The translations under genes and the position numbers were made by a program. Source: Streptomyces malachitofuscus (GTDB taxonomy: Bacteria; Actinomycetota; Actinomycetes; Streptomycetales; Streptomycetaceae). From it: a stretch of 64,000 nucleotides of DNA. The stretch covers positions 62,001-126,000 of the forward strand of contig NZ_BMUF01000017.1 of the NCBI RefSeq assembly GCF_014650055.1, in the 5' to 3' direction. Within the stretch, counting starts at the first letter, position 1, and every line of letters starts with the position of its first letter. Below are positions 8,249 through 15,842 of the stretch, piece after piece. The notes beneath the pieces were generated by a model. It had not been told where the DNA came from, did no database searches, and saw only the letters and a program-made list of their open reading frames with translations.

Positions 8249-9496
8249 CTACCGCCCGCCGCCCGGCCGCCGCACGCCGTACACCAGCACGCCCGCCAGC
8301 AGCACCCCCGCGCCCGCGGCCACCGAGACCCACGGCAGCGAGAACGCCAGCACCAGACAGCCGGCGAGACCCACCGCCGGCACCACCCGGGTCACCGGCT
8401 TCGCATCGAGCGTCCAGGCCGACGCGTTGGCCACCGCGTAGTACGTCAGCACACCGAAGGAGGAGAAACCGATCGCACCCCGCACATCCACCGTGGCGGC
8501 CAGCACGGCGACCACGGCACCCACCGCCAGCTCCGCCCGGTGCGGCACCCGGAACCGCGGGTGCACGGCGGCCAGGGCACCCGGAAGATGCCGGTCCCGG
8601 GCCATGGCCAGCGTCGTCCGCGACACCCCGAGGATCAGGGCCAGCAGCGAACCCAGCGCGGCCACCGCCGCGCCGACCCGCACCACCGGGGCGAGCTCCG
8701 GAATCCCGGCGGCCCGCACCGCGTCGGCGAGCGGCGCCGCGGTGTCACCGAGCTCCCGCGCACCCAGGACCGACAGGACGGCCACCGCGACCGCCGCGTA
8801 CACGATCAGTGCGATGCCGAGGGCCAGCGGGATCGCGCGGGGGATGGTGCGTGCCGGATCCCGGACCTCCTCACCGAGGGTCGCGATACGGGCGTACCCG
8901 GCGAAGGCGAAGAACAGCAGACCGCCGGCCTGAAGCACCCCGCCGGCCCCCTCCGGCATCCCGATGTCCAGCCGCCCGGCATCGGCCTGCGCCGACGTCA
9001 GACACGCGACGACCACGGAAGCGAGGACCGCCAGGACCACACCCACGATCGCCCGCGTCAGCCACGCGGACTTCTGGACACCGCCGTAGTTCACCGCGGT
9101 CAGCAGCACCACGGCGGCGACCGCCACGGCGTGCGCCTGGTCCGGCCAGACGTACGCGCCCACGGTGAGCGCCATCGCCGCGCAGGAGGCCGTCTTCCCG
9201 ACCACGAAGGCCCAGCCCGCGAGGTAGCCCCAGAAGTCCCCGAGCCGCTCACGTCCGTACACGTAGGTGCCGCCCGAGGCCGGGTACCGGGCGGCGAGGC
9301 GGGCCGAGGAGGTGGCGTTGCAGTAGGCGACCACGGCGGCGACCGCCAGGCCCAGGAGCAACCCGGTGCCGGCCGCGTGCGCGGCGGGTGCCAGGGCGGC
9401 GAAGATCCCGGCCCCCACCATCGAGCCGAGACCGATGACCACGGCGTCGCCCAGGCCGAGCGTGCGGCGGAGTTCAGGGCCCTTCGTCTCTGTCAC
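8249..9496 (-). CDS. APC-superfamily amino acid permease
   Basis: Predicted amino acid/polyamine permease of 415 residues with 11-12 transmembrane helices. The N-terminal GLGSMVGAGIFAALAP segment is the substrate-binding helix 1 signature of the APC superfamily, and YPASGGTYVYGRERLG is the conserved helix 2/3 region. Substrate cannot be told from sequence. The GTG at 9496 is chosen because the family begins shortly before the GLGD segment and an AGGGTG sequence precedes it. The frame stays open upstream, giving a 436-residue version starting at 9559. Confidence 0.85.
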   Translation of the reverse strand: MTETKGPELRRTLGLGDAVVIGLGSMVGAGIFAALAPAAHAAGTGLLLGLAVAAVVAYCNATSSARLAARYPASGGTYVYGRERLGDFWGYLAGWAFVVGKTASCAAMALTVGAYVWPDQAHAVAVAAVVLLTAVNYGGVQKSAWLTRAIVGVVLAVLASVVVACLTSAQADAGRLDIGMPEGAGGVLQAGGLLFFAFAGYARIATLGEEVRDPARTIPRAIPLALGIALIVYAAVAVAVLSVLGARELGDTAAPLADAVRAAGIPELAPVVRVGAAVAALGSLLALILGVSRTTLAMARDRHLPGALAAVHPRFRVPHRAELAVGAVVAVLAATVDVRGAIGFSSFGVLTYYAVANASAWTLDAKPVTRVVPAVGLAGCLVLAFSLPWVSVAAGAGVLLAGVLVYGVRRPGGGR

Positions 9497-9588
9497 GGGC
9501 CGCACCCTACTGACCGAACGCAACCGGCACATGGACGACTGACGTCTTCCCGGGTGCAAGGAGAGCGGGAAAGGGGCAGGTACACGGC

Positions 9589-9855
9589 ATGACGATCATC
9601 AGTTGGATCATCCTGGGACTGCTGGCCGGGGCGATAGCGAAGTTCCTGCTCCCCGGCCGCGACCCGGGCGGGCTCATCGGCACGACGCTGATCGGCGTGG
9701 CCGGAGCGTTCATCGGCGGCTGGATATCGGCCCGTTGGCTCGACCACCCGATCACCAAGGACTTCTACGACGGCACCACCTGGCTCGCCGCGATCGGCGG
9801 CTCGCTGGTCCTCCTGGTCGCCTACCGCATCCTGTTCGGCCACTCCCGCGACTGA
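9589..9855 (+). CDS. GlsB/YeaQ/YmgE-type small membrane stress protein
   Basis: An 88-residue membrane protein of the transglycosylase-associated/YmgE family. It starts with the ISWIILGLLAGAIAKFLLPG helix, which contains the family pattern of a Gly-rich helix followed by a Lys and a Pro-Gly turn. A second GTTLIGVAGAFIGGW helix and a third C-terminal helix follow. The insert between helices 2 and 3 (residues about 50-62) is longer than in the E. coli members. Family members are induced under envelope or acid stress, but the molecular role is unknown. It is transcribed toward yajQ, with a shared hairpin between them. Confidence 0.85.
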   Translation: MTIISWIILGLLAGAIAKFLLPGRDPGGLIGTTLIGVAGAFIGGWISARWLDHPITKDFYDGTTWLAAIGGSLVLLVAYRILFGHSRD

Positions 9856-9858
9856 GAA

Positions 9859-9887
9859 GGGGTGGGCACCACGCGGGCGCCCACCCC
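9859..9887. terminator. Bidirectional hairpin terminator
   Basis: GGGGTGGGC (9859-9867) pairs perfectly with GCCCACCCC (9879-9887) across an 11-base loop. It sits between the convergent YmgE-like and yajQ genes and can serve both strands. No long U tract follows, as is usual in Streptomyces. Confidence 0.7.
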
Positions 9888-9901
9888 TCCCGTCCGGGGA
9901 C

Positions 9902-10390
9902 CTACCGGTAGTTCACGAACTGCAGCGCGAAGTCGAAGTCCTTGCCCTTGAGAAGGGCGATGACGGCCTGGAGGTCGTCCCGGCTCTTCGAGCTCACCCG
10001 CAGCTCGTCGCCCTGCACCTGCGCCTTCACGCCCTTCGGGCCCTCATCCCGGATGATCTTCGCGACCTTCTTCGCGTTGTCCTGGGAGATGCCCTCCTCG
10101 ATCGACGCGAAGATCTTGTACTCCTTGCCCGAGAGCTGCGGCTCACCCGCGTCCAGGGCCTTCAGCGAGATGCCCCGCTTGATCAGCTTGGACTGGAAGA
10201 CGTCGAGGACAGCCTTCACCCGGTCCTCGGAGTTCGCCTCCATGAGGATCTTCTCCCCGGACCACGAGATCGAGGCACCCACGCCCTTGAAGTCGTAGCG
10301 CTGCGAGATCTCCTTGGCGGTCTGGTTGAGGGCGTTGTCGACCTCCTGCCGCTCGACCTTCGAGACGATGTCGAAACTGGAGTCGGCCAT
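9902..10390 (-). CDS. yajQ: YajQ-family nucleotide-binding protein
   Basis: Cytosolic YajQ-family protein of 162 residues. Members of this family bind nucleotides, and some bind cyclic di-GMP and act as transcription co-factors. The characteristic opening SFDIVSKVERQEVDNALNQ, the RYDFKG block and the C-terminal ALQFVNYR ending are all present, so the protein is full length. The ATG at 10390 was selected because AAGGAG precedes it and the family starts there, although the frame is open to 10477. The gene borders the tRNA-Tyr locus. Confidence 0.92.
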   Translation of the reverse strand: MADSSFDIVSKVERQEVDNALNQTAKEISQRYDFKGVGASISWSGEKILMEANSEDRVKAVLDVFQSKLIKRGISLKALDAGEPQLSGKEYKIFASIEEGISQDNAKKVAKIIRDEGPKGVKAQVQGDELRVSSKSRDDLQAVIALLKGKDFDFALQFVNYR

Positions 10391-10625
10391 GTCCTGTGGC
10401 TCCTTGGATCGGGGTGCGTATCGGGCTGCGCACCGAATGCGTACCGGCGTACATGCGGCGGCCCCCGAGCACGGCATCGGCCCCGGACCGCATCCGGACC
10501 AGCCTAGTCACCCGCCGCCCCGCCGGTGGCGATCAATCGGGTGGCGAAGCACCCCTTCCCATCGGGTATTGTTTACGTCGTTGCCACGGAGCACCGCCGA
10601 AAGGCGGTACGAAGGCAGCAACCCC

Positions 10626-10670
10626 GGCGGTGTGGCTCAGCCTTCCCAGGTTCGAATCCTGGCGCCGCCA
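10626..10670 (+). pseudogene. tRNA-Tyr gene lacking D-arm and anticodon arm
   Basis: Only 45 bases remain of what should be a gene of about 85. The acceptor strands GGCGGTG (10626-10632) and CGCCGCC (10663-10669) pair fully with one G-T pair, and a discriminator A follows. A GGC-TCA-GCC hairpin (10634-10642) matches the long variable arm of a class II tRNA. The T-arm CCAGG/TTCGAAT/CCTGG (10646-10662) is perfect. No D-arm or anticodon arm lies between the acceptor strand and the variable arm. From its arms and position beside yajQ I identify it as tRNA-Tyr, the attachment site of SLP1-type elements in S. coelicolor (recalled). As written it cannot make a functional tRNA. Confidence 0.75.
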
Positions 10671-10680
10671 CACTGGGGAA

Positions 10681-10720
10681 GACCCCCTCCGGACTGCGGA
10701 AACGCGGTCCGGAGGGGGTC
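10681..10720 (+). terminator. Strong intrinsic terminator after the tRNA-Tyr remnant
   Basis: A hairpin of 18 consecutive pairs with a GAAA tetraloop. The left arm begins GACCCCCTCCGGAC at 10681 and the right arm ends GGAGGGGGTC at 10720. TCTTCGTGTT follows. Its preservation shows that the tRNA transcription unit is otherwise intact. Confidence 0.85.
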
Positions 10721-10731
10721 TCTTCGTGTTC

Positions 10732-11010
10732 GTGGGGTCAGGCGCCGGGGCACACTGGCTGCATGTCGTCCCGTCGCCTGCCTGCCCCGAGTGCCGTCGT
10801 GAGATCGCCGTGGTCGCCGGACGGTATGCGCGGCACGACCCGCCCGGCGCCCGGGGGAGCGGGGAGCTGACCTCGTGCCCCGGATCGCGCAGGCGGGCCC
10901 CGCTCGGTGCGGAACAGCCGTCGCTGGACGGTCACGTGGTGCCGGAGTTCCCGGGGCAGATGCCGCTCTTCCAGCGCCCGGCGGCGCTCAGTTGCCCGCC
11001 ACCGACTTGA
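10732..11010 (+). CDS. Small cysteine-containing hypothetical protein
   Basis: A possible 92-residue protein reading through a CPECRREIAVVAGRYARHD segment, then LTSCPGSRRRAPL, and ending near a GQMPLF sequence. The CPxC pair plus a later Cys suggests a small metal-binding fold. The amino-acid pattern reads like a real Streptomyces hypothetical rather than a shadow frame. The start is uncertain: GTG at 10726 or 10732 are candidates, and neither has a good ribosome-binding site. The 3' end overlaps the end of the convergent NAD(P)-binding gene by 23 bases. Function unknown. Confidence 0.4.
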   Translation: MGSGAGAHWLHVVPSPACPECRREIAVVAGRYARHDPPGARGSGELTSCPGSRRRAPLGAEQPSLDGHVVPEFPGQMPLFQRPAALSCPPPT

Positions 11011-11644
11011 CGGCCACCGACACCGGAGCGGACCCGCTGATGAGTTCCAGGGTCAGTCCCGCCGTGGCCGGTGTGTCCACCAGTTCCGCCAGCACGGCGG
11101 CCACGTCGTCGCGCGGGACCGGGCCGCGGCCCGTGTGCGCCTCCAGACGGACCAGGCCGGTGCCGGCGTCATCGGTGAGCTGACCGGGACGCAGGATCGT
11201 CCAGTCCAGGGCGTCCAGGCCGCGGACGTACGCGTCCGCCTCGCCCTTGGCGCGCAGATACACGTCGAAGACCCCGTCGCCCTCGTGCGCCGGGTCCGCG
11301 CCCATGGACGACACGATCACGAAACGCCGTACGCCCGCGCGGACGGCCGCATCGGCGAAGAGGACCGCCGCCGCCTTGTCCACCGTCTCCTTGCGGTCCA
11401 CCCCGCTGCCCGGGCCGGCGCCCGCCGCGAACACCGCGGCGTCCGCGCCCTCCAGGCACTCCGCGACCTCCTCCACCGACGCGGACTCCAGGTCCAGGAC
11501 CACCGGTTCCGCGCCCAGCTGCCGCAGCTCGTCGGCCTGTTCGCGTTTGCGGATGATGCCCGCCGCCTCGTCCCCGCGCGCGGCGAGCAGCCGCTCCAGC
11601 CGCAGCGCGATCTGACCATGACCACCAGCGATGACAATGCGCAT
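10988..11644 (-). CDS. NAD(P)-binding atypical SDR-like protein
   Basis: A 218-residue Rossmann-fold protein of the NAD(P)H-binding/NmrA-like group. The first strand and dinucleotide loop read MRIVIAGGHGQIAL, close to the GGxGxxG pattern of atypical short-chain dehydrogenases. FVIVSSMGADP and WTILRPGQLTDD are the usual later motifs. The classical YxxxK catalytic pair is replaced by YLRAK, which keeps the Lys. The ATG at 11644 begins directly at the Rossmann strand. Substrate unknown. Confidence 0.82.
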   Translation of the reverse strand: MRIVIAGGHGQIALRLERLLAARGDEAAGIIRKREQADELRQLGAEPVVLDLESASVEEVAECLEGADAAVFAAGAGPGSGVDRKETVDKAAAVLFADAAVRAGVRRFVIVSSMGADPAHEGDGVFDVYLRAKGEADAYVRGLDALDWTILRPGQLTDDAGTGLVRLEAHTGRGPVPRDDVAAVLAELVDTPATAGLTLELISGSAPVSVAVKSVAGN

Positions 11645-11698
11645 GCCTCCGACCGTACGCCGGGGCGTCCCCATCCGCCGCGCGACGCCGCGACGCGC

Positions 11699-12964
11699 CT
11701 ACGCGGACCCCCGCCCCTGCCGGGGCAGTCCGGGCCCCACCGTCCCCGTCGAATCGCAGTACTCGCGCACCGCGCTCGTCCGCGCCACCACCCGCCCCCC
11801 GTGCACCACGACGCGGCTGTACGCCAGCGACAGCGCGCCCGGCAGCCCCTCCCCGCGCACGGCCAGCAGCTCGGCCGGGAAACCCGCCTCCACCCGCACC
11901 TCGGGCAGCCCCAGAGCGGCCCGCGCCGCCGTGCTCACCGCGGCGTAGGCGTCCTCGGCGGGCAGGCCCTGGTGCGAGGCCAGCAGATAGGCGGCCTCCA
12001 GCGGGTCGCCGCGGCCCACCGGGTTCGACACGTCCCGCAGGGCGCCGCTCCCGGCGGCCACCCGCACCCCCGCCGAGCGCAACAGCCGTACCGGCGCCGA
12101 GCCCCGGCCGTCCGCGGCCCCGCAGCCGCCCTGCGGCAGGCACACCACCGTCACCCCGGCCGCCGCGAGCCGGTCCGCGGTCCGGGCGGCCAGCTCGTCC
12201 GGCAGCCCGGCCAGACCGCCGCACGGGCCGAGCGCGACCCCCGGCCGCAGCCCGCCCGCCATGGCAGCGAACCGGGCCAGCCGGGTGGGATCGGTGGCGT
12301 CCGTGTGCAGGTCGACGGGGCAGCCGTGCTCGGAGGCGACCTCCAGCACCGCCTCCACATAGCCCGTGGGATCCGGGTCGAGGTCCGGACAGCCGCCCAC
12401 CACGGACGCTCCCATCTTCAGCGCGTCCCGCAGCACCGCGAGCCCGTTCGCCCCGGCCACCCCGGTCAGCACCCGGGGCATCGCCACCGTCGTCAGCTCG
12501 GCCAGCCCGCGCAGCGAGCGCCCCGCCCGCAGTACGGCGGTCAGCGCCCCGAGTCCGGCCAGATCGCCCACGCGTACGTGGGCCCGCAGTGCCGTGGCGC
12601 CGTGCCCGAGCTGGAGCAGGGCCGCCTCCGTCGCACGGCGCTGGACGTCCTGGGGGTCGTCCGGGACGGGGCCCTCGCCGCCGGCGGACAGGGCGGTGTC
12701 CGCGTGGGCGTGGGGTTCGGCGGGGGCCGGCAGGAGGAGATAGCCGGTGAGGTCGACGCGGGTGACGCACGCGCGCGTGCCGTCCGCCGCCAGGCTGCCG
12801 GCGGTACCGACCGCCTCGATGCGCCCGCCGCCCAGCCGAACGTCCACGGTGCGTCCGTCGGTGAGCCGCGCGCCGGACAGAAGGACCGGGCCCGGGTCGG
12901 GCGCACCCGGGCCCGAGAGCGACGGCCAGGGTTCTGACGGTGGCTGCGGCCGGCTTTCGGGCAT
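11699..12964 (-). CDS. Amidohydrolase-fold protein, cytosine-deaminase-like, catalytic residues lost
   Basis: A 421-residue protein with the amidohydrolase barrel layout and closest visible resemblance to cytosine deaminase. It has an N-terminal beta-sandwich strand, HAH at residues 85-87, VDLHTD at 218-222, and RDVSNPVGRGDPLEAA from 310. Compared with E. coli CodA, the general-acid Glu after HxD is Ala (223), the SHxxxL region holding the second catalytic His is replaced by GPCGGL near 246, and the metal Asp of the GHD/GSD motif is Gly (307). Only the first His pair and the third His remain, so normal hydrolase activity is unlikely. The start ATG has AGGAG upstream. A non-catalytic role is inferred. 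Confidence 0.75.
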   Translation of the reverse strand: MPESRPQPPSEPWPSLSGPGAPDPGPVLLSGARLTDGRTVDVRLGGGRIEAVGTAGSLAADGTRACVTRVDLTGYLLLPAPAEPHAHADTALSAGGEGPVPDDPQDVQRRATEAALLQLGHGATALRAHVRVGDLAGLGALTAVLRAGRSLRGLAELTTVAMPRVLTGVAGANGLAVLRDALKMGASVVGGCPDLDPDPTGYVEAVLEVASEHGCPVDLHTDATDPTRLARFAAMAGGLRPGVALGPCGGLAGLPDELAARTADRLAAAGVTVVCLPQGGCGAADGRGSAPVRLLRSAGVRVAAGSGALRDVSNPVGRGDPLEAAYLLASHQGLPAEDAYAAVSTAARAALGLPEVRVEAGFPAELLAVRGEGLPGALSLAYSRVVVHGGRVVARTSAVREYCDSTGTVGPGLPRQGRGSA

Positions 12965-13088
12965 CGCGCTCCTGGGGCTCGGGCTGCGCACGAGGACGCA
13001 CGTCACGCTGAGACAAGATCACGCAGAGTGAGTCGAGCCTAGGATGGCCGCCCGCCGCTCGCCGGGAGGAGCGCAATAGTCGTACCAA

Positions 13089-13160
13089 CGTGGTCCCCCG
13101 GGAGTGCAGGCGTAGTCCTCCGGGAGCGCGGGCGTGGTCCCCCTCCCCGGGGAGTGCGGG
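13089..13160. repeat. Three imperfect direct repeats upstream of tRNA-Thr
   Basis: Units of about 21-27 bases begin at 13089, 13111 and 13133. They share the pattern CGTGGTCC...CGGGAGTGCGGG with several changes, and a partial fourth unit (CGGTCCCTCC) follows. They fill the 275-base gap between the amidohydrolase-like gene and the tRNA-Thr promoter. No gene is recognised in this gap. Confidence 0.5.
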
Positions 13161-13198
13161 CGGTCCCTCCATGAGGGGACAGGGGGCCCGAAACGGAT

Positions 13199-13228
13199 TT
13201 GGGCGAACGGCGGCGGACCGTGTAATGT
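13199..13228 (+). promoter_or_regulatory. Likely promoter of the tRNA-Thr/tRNA-Met unit
   Basis: TTGGGC at 13199-13204 and TAATGT at 13223-13228 are separated by 18 bases, placing transcription start a few bases before the tRNA-Thr gene at 13240. This is a reasonable match to a housekeeping sigma-factor promoter. It is unproven. Confidence 0.5.
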
Positions 13229-13239
13229 CTTCATCGCTC

Positions 13240-13312
13240 GCCCCAATAGCTCAGTCGGCAGAGCGTCTCCATGGTAAGGAGAAGGTCAACGGTTCGATTC
13301 CGTTTTGGGGCT
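13240..13312 (+). tRNA. tRNA-Thr (GGT anticodon)
   Basis: A 73-base cloverleaf. The acceptor stem GCCCCAA/TTGGGGC is perfect, the D-stem is GCTC/GAGC, the anticodon stem TCTCC/GGAGA encloses loop ATGGTAA (anticodon GGT, reading ACC), and the T-arm is AACGG/CCGTT. The CCA end is not encoded. It heads the conserved actinobacterial group tRNA-Thr, tRNA-Met, rpmG. Confidence 0.97.
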
Positions 13313-13358
13313 CTGGTGTGTGAGGTTCCCGCCGCGAGGCGGGGCCCGATCGCATCAA

Positions 13359-13431
13359 AGCGGTGTAGCTCAGTCGGTAGAGCAAGCGGCTCATAATCGC
13401 TGTGTCACCGGTTCAAGTCCGGTCACCGCTA
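13359..13431 (+). tRNA. tRNA-Met (CAT anticodon, elongator type)
   Basis: A 73-base cloverleaf starting at the A of AGCGGTG, which pairs perfectly with CACCGCT. The anticodon stem AGCGG/TCGCT encloses loop CTCATAA (anticodon CAT). The T-stem is ACCGG/CCGGT. The A1-T72 acceptor pair and the absence of three G-C pairs in the anticodon stem indicate elongator rather than initiator tRNA. CCA is not encoded. Confidence 0.95.
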
Positions 13432-13436
13432 CAGAC

Positions 13437-13474
13437 AGTAGCCGATTGCGGGGTCGGTCCTTCGATCGGCTACT
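13437..13474 (+). terminator. Hairpin between tRNA-Met and rpmG
   Basis: AGTAGCCGAT (13437-13446) and ATCGGCTACT (13465-13474) form ten pairs around an 18-base loop, followed by CTTCTTGCG. It probably ends or trims the tRNA transcript before rpmG. Confidence 0.65.
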
Positions 13475-13519
13475 CTTCTTGCGTAAATACAGTCAATCCG
13501 TTCGTCAAGGAGCACTCAC

Positions 13520-13684
13520 GTGGCTGCCACCGACGTCCGCCCGAAGATCACGCTGGCCTGCGTGGAGTGCAAGGAGCGGAACTACATCACCAAGAAGAAC
13601 CGGCGTAACAACCCGGACCGTCTTGAGATGAAGAAGCACTGCCCGCGTTGCAACGCGCACACCGCGCACCGCGAAACGCGATAA
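13520..13684 (+). CDS. rpmG: 50S ribosomal protein L33, zinc-binding form
   Basis: A 54-residue large-subunit protein. The two Cys pairs, CVEC near residue 14 and CPRC near residue 41, identify the C+ form that binds zinc; Streptomyces also carries zinc-free paralogues used under zinc starvation. The family core YITKKNRRNNPDRLEMKKHC is complete. The start is GTG with AAGGAG upstream (13507-13512). The order tRNA-Thr, tRNA-Met, rpmG, hadA, hadB is shared with mycobacteria. Confidence 0.96.
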   Translation: MAATDVRPKITLACVECKERNYITKKNRRNNPDRLEMKKHCPRCNAHTAHRETR

Positions 13685-13696
13685 AACAGGCTCGTA

Positions 13697-13733
13697 CACG
13701 AGGCCGTCCCCCCACTCGGGGGGCGGCCTCGTG
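13697..13733 (+). terminator. rpmG terminator
   Basis: A long hairpin starting CACGAGGCCG at 13697 and ending GCGGCCTCGTG at 13733, with an ACTC loop and one G-T pair, followed by TCGTTTC. It lies directly upstream of the hadA-like gene. Confidence 0.75.
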
Positions 13734-13778
13734 TCGTTTCGGTACTGGCTCGTTTCAGATACAGGAGGTGCCGCGCGC

Positions 13779-14231
13779 ATGGCGCTCGACCAGTCCTTCG
13801 TGGGGCGGAGCTACCCGCCCACCGAGCCCTACGAGGTGGGCCGGGAGAAGATCCGTGAGTTCGCCGAGGCCGTGGGGGACGCCAACCCGGCGTACACGGA
13901 CGCGGAGGCCGCCAAGGCGCTCGGCCACCCCGATGTGATCGCCCCGCCGACCTTCGTGTTCGCGATCACCTTCAAGGCCGCAGGGCAGGTCGTCGCCGAC
14001 CCCCGGCTCGGTCTCGACTACAACCGGGTCGTGCACGGCGACCAGAAGTTCGCGTACAACCGCCCGGTGCGCGCCGGTGACCGGCTGACCGTGACCTCGA
14101 CCATCGAGAAGATCAGGTCGATGGCCGGCAACGAGGTGCTGGACATCCGTGGCGAGGTCCACGACCAGGCCGGCGAACACGTCGTGACCGCCTGGACCAA
14201 GCTGGTGGCCCGCGCGGCCGAGGAGGCGTGA
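13779..14231 (+). CDS. hadA: MaoC-like dehydratase, HadA-type structural subunit
   Basis: A 150-residue single hot-dog domain protein similar to HadA of the mycobacterial (3R)-hydroxyacyl-ACP dehydratase of fatty acid synthase II. HadA binds substrate while the partner HadB supplies catalysis. In agreement, the hydratase-2 catalytic Asp/His positions are not conserved here: the segment reads DANPAYTD and then HPDVIAPPTFVF. The ATG follows a strong AGGAGGTG site. The stop lies just before the hadB-like start. The gene position after rpmG mirrors the mycobacterial rpmG2-hadA-hadB order (recalled). Confidence 0.85.
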   Translation: MALDQSFVGRSYPPTEPYEVGREKIREFAEAVGDANPAYTDAEAAKALGHPDVIAPPTFVFAITFKAAGQVVADPRLGLDYNRVVHGDQKFAYNRPVRAGDRLTVTSTIEKIRSMAGNEVLDIRGEVHDQAGEHVVTAWTKLVARAAEEA

Positions 14232-14239
14232 GACCCATC

Positions 14240-14668
14240 ATGACGGCGAAGATCTCCTACGCCGACGTCGAGGTCGGCACCGAGCTGCCCGCCCAGACGT
14301 TCCCCGTGACCCGCGCCACCCTCGTCCAGTACGCGGGCGCCTCCGGCGACTTCAACCCCATCCACTGGAACGAGAAGTTCGCCAAGGAGGTCGGTCTGCC
14401 CGACGTCATCGCGCACGGCATGTTCACCATGGCCGAGGCGATCCGCGTGGTGACCGACTGGGTGGGCGACCCGGGCGCGGTCGTCGAGTACGGCGTCCGC
14501 TTCACCCGTCCGGTCGTCGTCCCCAACGACGATGCGGGCGCCACCATCGAGGTCAGCGGCAAGGTCGCCGCCAAGCTCGACGACAACACGGTCCGCGTGG
14601 ACCTCACCGCGACGCACGACGGACAGAAGGTCCTCGGCATGTCGCGCGCGGTCGTCCGCCTGGGCTGA
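14240..14668 (+). CDS. hadB: MaoC-like dehydratase, HadB-type catalytic subunit
   Basis: A 142-residue hot-dog fold protein with an intact hydratase-2 motif: DFNPIHWNEKFAKEVGLP followed by VIAHGMFTM, giving the catalytic Asp and His. It is expected to pair with the preceding HadA-like protein to dehydrate 3-hydroxyacyl-ACP in fatty acid synthesis. A GTG at 14228 overlaps the upstream stop and would add four residues. The ATG at 14240 is preferred because the conserved family N-terminus MTAKISY begins there. Confidence 0.88.
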   Translation: MTAKISYADVEVGTELPAQTFPVTRATLVQYAGASGDFNPIHWNEKFAKEVGLPDVIAHGMFTMAEAIRVVTDWVGDPGAVVEYGVRFTRPVVVPNDDAGATIEVSGKVAAKLDDNTVRVDLTATHDGQKVLGMSRAVVRLG

Positions 14669-14722
14669 CCCGGACCGGTCGGGGAAGCGGGGCCCGCGGT
14701 GCCGTCTCGTAGTCTTGAGCCC

Positions 14723-15778
14723 GTGCAGGAACTCCATGACGCCCCCCTCGCCCCGCTGACCACCTTCCGGCTGGGCGGCCCCGCGACCCGGCTGGTCACC
14801 GCGACGACCGACGACGAGGTGATCGCCGTCGTCCGCGACGCGGACGACAGCGGCACCCCGCTGTTGATCATCGGCGGCGGATCCAACCTGGTCATCGGCG
14901 ACAAGGGCTTCGACGGCACCGCCCTCGTCATCGCCACCCGCGGCTTCGCCCTGGACGGTACGCGCCTGGAGCTGGCGGCCGGAGAGGTGTGGACCGACGC
15001 CGTCGCCCGCACCGTGGAGGCGGGCCTGGCCGGTGTCGAGTGCCTGGCCGGCATCCCCGGCTCGGCGGGTGCCACCCCGATCCAGAACGTCGGGGCCTAC
15101 GGCCAGGAAGTCTCCTCCACCATCACCGAGGTCGTCGCCTACGACCGCCGGGCCCGGCAGACCGTCACGCTGAGCAACGAGGAGTGCGCCTTCTCGTACC
15201 GCCACAGCCGCTTCAAGTCCGACCCCGAGCGCTACGTCGTCCTGCGCGTGCGCTTCGCGCTGGAGGACGCCGGCGGCCTCTCCGGTCCCGTCCGGTACGC
15301 CGAGACGGCCCGCGTCCTCGGTGTCGCGCCGGGGGAGCGGGTACCGCTGGCCACCGCCCGCGAAACGGTTCTGAAGCTCCGCTCGGGCAAGGGCATGGTC
15401 CTGGACCCCGAGGACCACGACACCTGGTCGGCGGGCTCCTTCTTCACCAACCCGATCCTCGACGACGTGGCGTTCGCCGCATTCCGCACCCGTGTGCGAG
15501 AGCGGCTCGGTGCGGGCGTCGAGGCCCCGGCCTACCCGGCCGGCCCGGGCCACACCAAGACCTCCGCGGCCTGGCTGATCGACAGGGCCGGTTTCACCAA
15601 GGGATACGGCAGCGGCCCCGCCCGCATCTCCACCAAGCACACCCTCGCGCTCACCAACCGCGGTGACGCGACCACCGAGGACCTCCTGGCGCTCGCCCGC
15701 GAGGTGGTCGCCGGGGTGCACGAGGCCTTCGGCATCACGCTGGTCAACGAACCGGTCACGGTGGGCGTGAGCCTGTAG
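14723..15778 (+). CDS. murB: UDP-N-acetylenolpyruvoylglucosamine reductase
   Basis: MurB reduces UDP-GlcNAc-enolpyruvate to UDP-MurNAc with NADPH and FAD, the second committed step of peptidoglycan synthesis. The 351-residue protein starts with the TTFRLGGPA segment, followed by the FAD-binding LLIIGGGSNLVIGD and AGIPGSAGATPIQNVGAYGQE blocks. The catalytic Ser is in AGSFFTNP and the proton-relay Glu in VNEPVTVG near the C-terminus. The GTG start at 14723 places the first conserved motif at the expected distance. Confidence 0.95.
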   Translation: MQELHDAPLAPLTTFRLGGPATRLVTATTDDEVIAVVRDADDSGTPLLIIGGGSNLVIGDKGFDGTALVIATRGFALDGTRLELAAGEVWTDAVARTVEAGLAGVECLAGIPGSAGATPIQNVGAYGQEVSSTITEVVAYDRRARQTVTLSNEECAFSYRHSRFKSDPERYVVLRVRFALEDAGGLSGPVRYAETARVLGVAPGERVPLATARETVLKLRSGKGMVLDPEDHDTWSAGSFFTNPILDDVAFAAFRTRVRERLGAGVEAPAYPAGPGHTKTSAAWLIDRAGFTKGYGSGPARISTKHTLALTNRGDATTEDLLALAREVVAGVHEAFGITLVNEPVTVGVSL

Positions 15779-15842
15779 CCCCGCAATCTCCGTTGCCGCC
15801 CGGCACACACACCCGCGATCATGGGCCCGTGAGGCCCACCGC

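Noticed and set aside
8128..8250. Possible gene starting MTEHEQLPTPAVDKAHKSR after the DnaA-like boxes
   Set aside because: The start looks natural, but the frame then becomes Pro/Arg/Ala-rich antisense of the permease. It could be a truncated gene start; not enough support.
13019..13246. Small minus-strand frame over the repeats before tRNA-Thr
   Set aside because: It overlaps the tRNA gene and promoter and is made of translated GC-rich repeats.
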